Positions 27,325 to 33,619 of a DNA stretch of 33,619 nt are shown here, piece by piece. Origin of the DNA: Bacillota bacterium (GTDB lineage Bacteria; Bacillota; Limnochordia; JAAZLZ01). The stretch is from positions 1-33,619 of the forward strand of contig JAAYLV010000118.1 in assembly GCA_012521755.1 (NCBI GenBank), read 5' to 3'. The notes below the pieces were generated by a model, which searched no databases, was not told the origin of the DNA, and worked only from the letters and a program-made list of their open reading frames with translations. The position numbers and the translations under genes are program-made. The number at the start of each line of letters is the position of its first letter. Within the stretch, counting starts at the first letter, position 1.

Positions 27325-27347
27325 AAAAAAAGCTTCCCCCGGGAAGC
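27325..27347 (-). terminator. Rho-independent terminator downstream of ytfJ
   Basis: Minus strand GCTTCCC-GG-GGGAAGC followed by TTTTTTT, 26 nt after the ytfJ stop. Confidence 0.82.
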
Positions 27348-27372
27348 CTAGGTAGACTAACGCCCTCTCGTC

Positions 27373-27798
27373 TTAGGTCTCACGTATGTTCCCCCGCACG
27401 CCGGGATAGGTGCGCGGCATGTCCACCTTCCCATCCCGCACCAAGGTTTGGATCCGGTCAATCACCTGTGGAGCAAGATCGATTAGGCGATCGTAGATTG
27501 CCGTGCCGTCAACAGGTAGGAGGCGCACTTGTCCCTGCCCCACCACCAAGAAGGCAACAGGGCTTAGAGACAGTCCGCCGCCGCTGCCGCCTCCGAAGGG
27601 AAATGAACCTTCTTGAGTCCCCGTCTCATACTCCGAACCTCCTGCAGCAAAGCCAAAGGACACCCTCGAGACAGGCAGGATCACCATGCCGTCTGGCGTT
27701 TCCACCGGGTCTCCCAGGATAGTATTCACATCGATCATGCTCTTGAGGCTTTCCATGGCCGTTTGCATAAGGACCCCGATGGGATGCTCGTTAGCCAA
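27373..27798 (-). CDS. ytfJ: YtfJ/GerW family sporulation protein
   Basis: ORF 27373..28026, likely TTG start at 27798 (GGGAGCAAAGAGCG-TTG). ESLKSMIDVNTILGDPVETPDGMVILPVSRVSFGFAAGGSEY...FGGGSGGGLSLSPVAFLVVGQGQVRLL. Confidence 0.93.
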   Translation of the reverse strand: MANEHPIGVLMQTAMESLKSMIDVNTILGDPVETPDGMVILPVSRVSFGFAAGGSEYETGTQEGSFPFGGGSGGGLSLSPVAFLVVGQGQVRLLPVDGTAIYDRLIDLAPQVIDRIQTLVRDGKVDMPRTYPGVRGNIRET

Positions 27799-28336
27799 CG
27801 CTCTTTGCTCCCTTCTGGAAGTTCTCGCGAAGAATGCTCCGTAGTCCTGTGAGGATAATATGGCCCAACTTGAAATGGAATATGCACTGGGCCCACACCG
27901 AGAGGCGGCGCTCATTAAAATGGGGTTGGATGGAGACTTGCGAACGGCAGCTCGGTGGCAGGAAAGGACGGATGGCACCCCACATCCCCCACAGCATCCC
28001 GGCGGCGATGCCAGTGGATGCCGCATCCCCCGTACCTAACGCGACATTGACATCAATGGAGCGGCAATAGGGACTGAAAAGGCGGCTGGTGCGGATGAAC
28101 ATGTCCAGGGAAGTCTTGGTGGGGGCTCTAGACATAGAGGCAAATAAACGCCGGGGCAGTCCTCCCCCAGAAGATGCGCCCCCTCGCCTGATGGGCACTT
28201 GAACTGGGCGCCAGTTGCCGACTCCTATCCGAAAAACGACGCCATCATCCTTCCCTCCCAAGCGGCAAAGGAATTCCACGGTGAAGGGAAGGAATAGCGA
28301 GACCAACAGGGCCCCTAGGGCCACCAAAACCACCAC
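27791..28336 (-). CDS. DUF2953 family protein
   Basis: 181 aa; CRSIDVNVALGTGDAASTGIAAGMLWGMWG; 3' end overlaps the ytfJ start. Confidence 0.85.
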   Translation of the reverse strand: MVVLVALGALLVSLFLPFTVEFLCRLGGKDDGVVFRIGVGNWRPVQVPIRRGGASSGGGLPRRLFASMSRAPTKTSLDMFIRTSRLFSPYCRSIDVNVALGTGDAASTGIAAGMLWGMWGAIRPFLPPSCRSQVSIQPHFNERRLSVWAQCIFHFKLGHIILTGLRSILRENFQKGAKSVG

Positions 28337-28370
28337 TTTTCACCCTGGCTTATTGTCTCCAGCCCCGAGC

Positions 28371-28895
28371 TTACAATACTTCTTCATCGGGCAAAGGTGG
28401 CAAATCATCCAGGGAATTCAAGCCTAGGTGAATCAAGAACTTGGTCGTCGTTCCGTAAAGGATCGGGCGGCCCGGCTCATCGAGGCGCCCCACCTCCTCC
28501 ACCAATCCCCGCTCAAGGAGACTTTGCAGCGCGCTGTCCACCCTGACTCCCCTGATCCTCTCCATCACCGCCCTGGTGACCGGCTGTTTGTAGGCGATGA
28601 TGGCCAGGGTTTCCAGTGCGGCCGGCGAAAGCCCCGCATTGTTCACCGGACGATGCAGCTTATCGATGAGTTCAGCAAATTCCTCGCGGGTCCGCAGCTG
28701 CCACCCCCCCGCGAGGGGATACAAGAGAAAACCGCCCATGCGGTCCTGATACTCATCCTGCAGCTCTCGCAAGGCCGCTGTCACATCTTTTATGCTTGCC
28801 CCCGTCAACTCGGCCAATGCCTTTTCACTCATAGGCTCAGGAGCTGCAAACAGCAAGGCTTCAATGCTGGCCTTCAGTTCTTGCATCGAGTTCAT
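28371..28895 (-). CDS. scpB: Segregation and condensation protein B
   Basis: ORF 28371..28919; MNSMQELKASIEALLFAAPEPMSEKALAEL, ALETLAIIAYKQPVTRAVMERIRGV; 3' end of scpA overlaps its start. Confidence 0.95.
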   Translation of the reverse strand: MNSMQELKASIEALLFAAPEPMSEKALAELTGASIKDVTAALRELQDEYQDRMGGFLLYPLAGGWQLRTREEFAELIDKLHRPVNNAGLSPAALETLAIIAYKQPVTRAVMERIRGVRVDSALQSLLERGLVEEVGRLDEPGRPILYGTTTKFLIHLGLNSLDDLPPLPDEEVL

Positions 28896-29613
28896 CCCCA
28901 CTTCCAAGGGAAAGCTCAATGACCCCGAAGGGCCGGTTCTGGCGCACCTTGACCTTGCCCTTCCTGGCTAGTTCCAACACCGCCAGCAGGGTGACGACGC
29001 AGTCGAGCCGACTCCTCCTGCGGGCCAGAAGGTCAGTGAACCGCTTCGGCTCCCTGGCCAGGGCGCTGAGGACAGCCCTCATCCGAGCAGGCAGATCAAT
29101 GCTGATCCGCCGCAGTTCTTTAACTTCCTCCCGCTCCCGGCAGGCGGCTAGCACATCAGCCGCTAAGCGGCATAGGAGCTCAGGCGTAGCCGATCCTACT
29201 GGTTGACTGTAGTGGACCTCGAGCTTCGGGCGGGGGACTCCCCGGGGATAGCGCCTGCCAGCCGCCGCCAGAAGCTCCCCCAGTCTCACTGAAGCTAAAT
29301 AATAGCGCCGATAGTCGAGAAGGCGAAGGGCTAGTTCTTCCCGAGGATCCGGCTCGGCAGGCTCGTCGGGGTCGGGGGCCTTCGGCCGCGGCAGTAGACT
29401 GCGCGCCTTGAGCTGGATCAGCGTTGCGGCCATGACCAGGAAATCGGCGGCCAAATGCAAGTCTAACACTTCAGCGACTGATAGGTACTCCAGGTACTGG
29501 TCAGTTATCCGGGCGATAGGTATATCCCAGATGCTGACCTCCTCCCGCTTAATGAGGTCCAAGAGAAGCTCGAAGGGGCCCTGGTAAACGGGAAGCTGAA
29601 CCTGGTAGGTCAT
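28861..29613 (-). CDS. scpA: Segregation and condensation protein A
   Basis: 250 aa; YQGPFELLLDLIKREEVSIWDIPIARITDQYLEYL, DFLVMAATLIQLKARSLLP. Confidence 0.95.
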   Translation of the reverse strand: MTYQVQLPVYQGPFELLLDLIKREEVSIWDIPIARITDQYLEYLSVAEVLDLHLAADFLVMAATLIQLKARSLLPRPKAPDPDEPAEPDPREELALRLLDYRRYYLASVRLGELLAAAGRRYPRGVPRPKLEVHYSQPVGSATPELLCRLAADVLAACREREEVKELRRISIDLPARMRAVLSALAREPKRFTDLLARRRSRLDCVVTLLAVLELARKGKVKVRQNRPFGVIELSLGSGDELDARTEGQH

Positions 29614-29624
29614 GTTTCCTCCCC

Positions 29625-30617
29625 TTACATCCCCATTGCGTGACGTACTTCGGCCATGGTGACTGCCGCCGCTTCCCTGGCTTTAGCAGCTCCCGCGGCC
29701 AGCAAGTCTTCGACTGCATCGGGGTCCTTAGCCCAGATCCGACGTCGTTCATGGATGGGAGCGAGGTACTCAACCAGCTTGTCCGCCAATCGCTTCTTGC
29801 AATCTACGCAGCCAATCCCCGCCCGGCGGCAATCGACGTCGATCCCTTCCGTCTCCTCCAGGTTGAAGATCTTATGGAGGGCAAAGACGCTACAGACCTC
29901 GGGATTCCCTGGATCCTTTCTCCTTGCCCGTTGGGGATCGGTGATCATGCTGGCAACCTTGCGACGAGTCTCTTCCGGCTCCTCGGCCATTAGAATCACA
30001 TTTCCATAGCTCTTGCTCATCTTCCGTCCGTCAAGGCCCGGAAGGACGGGATAGGGCGTCAATTTGGCCTGCGGTTCGGGAAAGGTCGGCCGGTAAAGAT
30101 AGTTGAACCGACGCACGATCTCCCTGGCCAACTCCAGGTGGGGCAGCTGATCTTCCCCAACGGGAACGGTGTCAGCTTTGTAGACCAGGATATCCGCAGC
30201 CATCAACACCGGGTAGCCCAAGAACCCATAGGTCCTGATGTCTTTTTCCGATAGCTGGGCCAATTGCTCTTTGTACGTGGGGCATCTTTCCAGCCAAGAC
30301 AGGGGTGTAATCATCGACAGCAGCAAATGCAGCTCCGCATGTTCCTTCACATCCGACTGGCGGAAAATCAGGCACCGCTCCGGATCCAAGCCGGCACTTA
30401 GCCAATCGATGGCCATCTCCCGCACGTTTTCCCGAATGATTTCCGTTTCTTCATACCCGGTCGTCAAGGCATGCCAGTCAACGATGCCAAAAAAACACTC
30501 ATAGTCATCCTGCAGCTCAACCCAGGCCGAAAGGGCCCCCAGGTAGTTGCCGAGATGGAGTCTGCCCGTCGGCCGCATGCCGCTGAAAATTCGACCCTTC
30601 TTACCCATTTCGTCCAT
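29625..30617 (-). CDS. trpS: Tryptophanyl-tRNA synthetase
   Basis: 330 aa; MRPTGRLHLGNYLGAL (HIGH-like) and GRKMSKSYGN (KMSKS). Confidence 0.97.
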   Translation of the reverse strand: MDEMGKKGRIFSGMRPTGRLHLGNYLGALSAWVELQDDYECFFGIVDWHALTTGYEETEIIRENVREMAIDWLSAGLDPERCLIFRQSDVKEHAELHLLLSMITPLSWLERCPTYKEQLAQLSEKDIRTYGFLGYPVLMAADILVYKADTVPVGEDQLPHLELAREIVRRFNYLYRPTFPEPQAKLTPYPVLPGLDGRKMSKSYGNVILMAEEPEETRRKVASMITDPQRARRKDPGNPEVCSVFALHKIFNLEETEGIDVDCRRAGIGCVDCKKRLADKLVEYLAPIHERRRIWAKDPDAVEDLLAAGAAKAREAAAVTMAEVRHAMGM

Positions 30618-30633
30618 CCTTTCTTTACCACTT

Positions 30634-31248
30634 CTAAAGGAACCGCAAACCCCATGTCAAGATCCGCACGATGGGCAGCAAAAGCTGCCGAGCCGCCCCG
30701 CTCATGATCAAGAAAACAAGCAGCAAAGGTCCGTAGGCCTCCAGCCGGGCGAAGGCATAAGCCTGACGCCCCGGCAGCAGTCCCATAAGGATTTTCGACC
30801 CATCCAGGGGAGGTACCGGAAGCAGATTGAAGGCGGCAAGCCACATATTCAAGACGATGTTGATCTCAAAAAAGCTAATGAGCAGCCTACCCGCCATCGG
30901 CGGCAAGGGGCGGGCAAGAAAACCGCCGATAATCGCGAGAAAGTAAGCCAAGGTGATGTTCGCCAATGGCCCCGCCAAGGCGACGTACATCATTCCGCGA
31001 CGGCTGTCGCGAAAATGACGGGGGTTGATCATCACCGGCTTGGCCCAGCCAAAGCGAAAGAAAACCAACATCAAGGCCCCGATTGGGTCTAGATGGGCCA
31101 GGGGGTTCAAGGTCAATCGACCAGACAGCCTAGGGGTGGGATCCCCAAAGTAGTCAGCTACCGCTCCATGGGCGAATTCATGGATGGAGATAGCCATCAA
31201 TGCCGCAGGGATTGTAAGTAATAGACTAGATAGCCGATAAGGAAGCAT
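30634..31248 (-). CDS. M50 family site-2 protease-like membrane metalloprotease
   Basis: 204 aa; HEFAHGAVADYFGDPTP (HExxH-type variant HEFAH), LNLLPVPPLDGSKILMGLLP. Confidence 0.92.
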   Translation of the reverse strand: MLPYRLSSLLLTIPAALMAISIHEFAHGAVADYFGDPTPRLSGRLTLNPLAHLDPIGALMLVFFRFGWAKPVMINPRHFRDSRRGMMYVALAGPLANITLAYFLAIIGGFLARPLPPMAGRLLISFFEINIVLNMWLAAFNLLPVPPLDGSKILMGLLPGRQAYAFARLEAYGPLLLVFLIMSGAARQLLLPIVRILTWGLRFL

Positions 31249-32519
31249 CAGGCATCCTCCCTTTCCATTTGCCCCATCAGCCTACCTGCTAGGGACAGCT
31301 CCTCCTGCCGAGTTGAGACTTCGCCATCGAGTCTGGCTTGCAGGACCATCCTTAGCGCCTTTCCGAAAGAGGGCCCCGGACGGTAGCCTAAAGCCGCCAA
31401 ATCATTGCCGTCGATTGACAGCTGGACCTTGGCCAACCGCTCATGATAGGCGATGAGTCGCTCTCTAATCGGGGGCGCTCCGCTATAGGCCCAAAGGAGC
31501 GCCAGCCCCTCCTCCGGCAGGGCGGAAAGCACATGGTAGATCGTGCTGGGCCTGAGGTTCGGCCAGTTTAAACACCACAGCGCAAAACGCCAATTGACCA
31601 AAAGGTCGCGAAGCTTCCGCTCCTCGGCTCCGCTCAGGGCCAGCCTCTCAGCCGCCTCCATGGCCGCCTCCAAAGGCTGGTGAAACAAGATCCCCGCTAT
31701 ATAAGCAAATCCATGGCTCGGGGGGTCGAAAACCCCTAAGGCCGCTGGAAGCCCCCTCAGCAAAGCCCAGTCCATCTCCCCCAAGGCCCGGTGAATGGCC
31801 TGAAGGAGGCCAAAATCCGTCAACATCCTGAGCATGGGCAAGACTTGCTCTTCCGCCAGAATCTTGCGTATCTCCGCCCCTAATCGCTGAGGAGACACGC
31901 TCCGAATTAGTCCCCCCTCTACCGCAAGGGACATTAGCCGGCAGGTCCTGTCCTCCAACTGGAATCCGTAGCGAACCCCAAACCGCACCGCTCGGAAAAG
32001 GCGCGTCGGATCGTCACGGAAGCTTTGGTCATGGAGGACCCTGATTAAGCCTCTCCTCAGGTCCTCTAGGCCGCCAAAGGGATCGATGACCCTGCCCAGA
32101 TCTTCCGGGCCTAGGGACAGGGCTAAAGCATTGATGGTGAAGTCCCGCCGCCATAGATCTTCTCGCAGGTCCGCCGCGGCAACCTGCGGGAGGGCCCCCG
32201 GCCGAGGGTAGTACTCCCTGCGGGCGCCGGCCACGTCGATGGACCAGCCGTCGGGGAGCAAGACCTTGGCCGTGTCAAAATCGCCAAAGACGACTACCCG
32301 GCCTCCCCACTGGGCTGCGATTTCCTCGGCGAAAGAGATGCCTCCACCGCTGACAACTAGGTCGATGTCCGCATTCTCCCAGCCCAAAAGGAGATCCCGC
32401 ACCAGCCCGCCGACGATGTAGCAATGCCGTCCGCTCCTTGCGGCAAGCTCTCCGGCCTCCCGCAGATACCTCACCACTTGGGGCGAAAACCGCGCTGCAA
32501 GTTCCCCGTAAAGATTCAT
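31248..32519 (-). CDS. cca: tRNA nucleotidyltransferase / poly(A) polymerase family (CCA-adding type)
   Basis: 423 aa; YIVGGLVRDLLLGWENADIDLVV, RRDFTINALALSL, DPTRLFRAVRFGVRYGF. Confidence 0.9.
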   Translation of the reverse strand: MNLYGELAARFSPQVVRYLREAGELAARSGRHCYIVGGLVRDLLLGWENADIDLVVSGGGISFAEEIAAQWGGRVVVFGDFDTAKVLLPDGWSIDVAGARREYYPRPGALPQVAAADLREDLWRRDFTINALALSLGPEDLGRVIDPFGGLEDLRRGLIRVLHDQSFRDDPTRLFRAVRFGVRYGFQLEDRTCRLMSLAVEGGLIRSVSPQRLGAEIRKILAEEQVLPMLRMLTDFGLLQAIHRALGEMDWALLRGLPAALGVFDPPSHGFAYIAGILFHQPLEAAMEAAERLALSGAEERKLRDLLVNWRFALWCLNWPNLRPSTIYHVLSALPEEGLALLWAYSGAPPIRERLIAYHERLAKVQLSIDGNDLAALGYRPGPSFGKALRMVLQARLDGEVSTRQEELSLAGRLMGQMEREDA

Positions 32520-33619
32520 GCCTGCTCGACGCTGCGGGCCTCGAGACTCTGTAGTCGGGGGGGAACCAGGTCATTGGCGATGAGCATGTCGTAAGTCTCC
32601 CGCCGCACGACTAGGTCCGCCGACCCTCGATAGACGAAAACCGCCGCGGGACGGGGGAGACGGTTGTAATTGCTGGCCATGGAATAGGTATAGGCTCCAG
32701 TGCAAAAGACAGCCAGGATATCCCCGGGAACCACATCGGGCGCCTCCAAGTCCCAGATGAGCATGTCCCCCGACTCACAGCATTTGCCCGCAACAGATAC
32801 TATTTGGGTTTTCTGCTCCGTGGCCTTATTAGCCACCACAGCCTCATAGACCGCCTGATAGAGGGCCACCCGGGGGTTGTCGCCCATGCCCCCATCAACG
32901 GTTACATATTTACGAATGCCAGGGAGATCTTTGACGGCGCCAACCCGGTAGAGGGTTGTACCGGCCTCCCCAACGATGGACCGGCCAGGCTCAACGCTGA
33001 GCAGGGGAAGGTCCAAGCGGCATTTTGCCCCGTTCTCCCGGACGGCCTCACCTAGATAGGCTATGTACTCCTCCGGGCTGATGGGGGCATCGCCGGTGCT
33101 GTACCTAATGCCCAAACCGCCCCCCAGGTTCAATTCTGCCGCAGTCCAGCCCAGCTCATCCCGGATCTCTTTTAGGAAATGAAATATGAGCCCGATGGTA
33201 ACCCCAAAGGATTCGAGTTCAAAAATCTGGGACCCGATGTGGCAGTGAAGCCCGCGCAAGTTAAGGTTCCTTGCTTCCAGGGCCCTTTGTACAGCCTCCC
33301 GGGCTATCCCCTGGGCCAAGGGAAAACCAAACTTGGAGTCTAGCTGACCTGTTTGGATGTAGGTATGGGTGTGGGCTTCGACCCCTGGCGTAACGCGAAG
33401 GAGGATATCGATCCGGCAGCCTAGTTTTTCACAGAGTCGGTCGAGTACTTCCAGTTCAAAGCAGTTGTCAACGACGATGCAGCCAATTCCCTCCTGCAGA
33501 GCCATCAGGAGCTCCTCGGGGGACTTGTTGTTGCCGTGGAAGTAGATCCTCTCCCTGGGAAAATCGGCCGCCAGGGCGGTGTAAAGCTCCCCGCCCGAGA
33601 CAACATCCAGGTGAAGACC
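32516..33619 (-). CDS. lysA: Diaminopimelate decarboxylase, 5' end truncated by the window edge
   Basis: Frame stays open past the ORF-track start to the window edge (GLHLDVVSGGELYTALAADFPRERIYFHGNNKSPEEL). Internal motifs GLHCHIGSQIFE, LNLGGGLGIRY, CESGDMLIWD. Confidence 0.95.
   Translation of the reverse strand, partial: GLHLDVVSGGELYTALAADFPRERIYFHGNNKSPEELLMALQEGIGCIVVDNCFELEVLDRLCEKLGCRIDILLRVTPGVEAHTHTYIQTGQLDSKFGFPLAQGIAREAVQRALEARNLNLRGLHCHIGSQIFELESFGVTIGLIFHFLKEIRDELGWTAAELNLGGGLGIRYSTGDAPISPEEYIAYLGEAVRENGAKCRLDLPLLSVEPGRSIVGEAGTTLYRVGAVKDLPGIRKYVTVDGGMGDNPRVALYQAVYEAVVANKATEQKTQIVSVAGKCCESGDMLIWDLEAPDVVPGDILAVFCTGAYTYSMASNYNRLPRPAAVFVYRGSADLVVRRETYDMLIANDLVPPRLQSLEARSVEQA

Noticed and set aside
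27799-28026. N-terminal extension of the ytfJ ORF
   Set aside because: It is the out-of-frame read of the DUF2953 gene; a TTG start with a good RBS at 27798 fits the YtfJ family.
1-33619. Search for CRISPR arrays, transposase/integrase genes, phage genes and toxin-antitoxin or defence modules
   Set aside because: No regularly spaced repeats and no recognisable mobile or defence protein motifs seen in the ORF translations.

Overview
This 33.6 kb window looks like a conserved chromosomal housekeeping and sporulation block from an endospore-forming Bacillota (Clostridia-like) genome. From about 1862 to the right edge, every convincing gene is on the minus strand. In transcription order (right to left) they are: lysA (5' truncated by the window edge), cca-type nucleotidyltransferase, M50 site-2 protease, trpS, scpA, scpB, DUF2953, ytfJ/gerW, an uncharacterised FAD oxidoreductase, an rluB-type pseudouridine synthase, aroH, hisC, aroF, tyrA, aroA, cmk, plsC, an ispH-rpsA fusion, DUF1614, a spoIIP-family gene, YIEGIA, the YIEGIA 'capping' subunit, DUF3189, a DUF512 radical-SAM/PDZ protein, der, plsY, gpsA, spoIVA, hup, hom, thrC, thrB, lysC. 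The left 1.86 kb is poorly coding. It holds one plausible small minus-strand gene (MEDS-like domain) and what look like decayed ORF fragments. I found no CRISPR array, rRNA, convincing tRNA, transposon, prophage or obvious new multi-gene defence system. The observations most worth a second look are: a Cys-rich (C-x6-C-x2-C-x3-C) FAD oxidoreductase of unknown function; a TrpRS carrying a putative [4Fe-4S] cysteine motif; the consecutive unknown-function sporulation-associated cluster (DUF1614, SpoIIP, YIEGIA, capping subunit, DUF3189, DUF512); a hairpin covering the YIEGIA start codon; a sigma-E-like promoter in front of spoIVA; and a plus-strand terminator-like hairpin between hup and spoIVA. 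All family names come from reading the translations; no database search was run.
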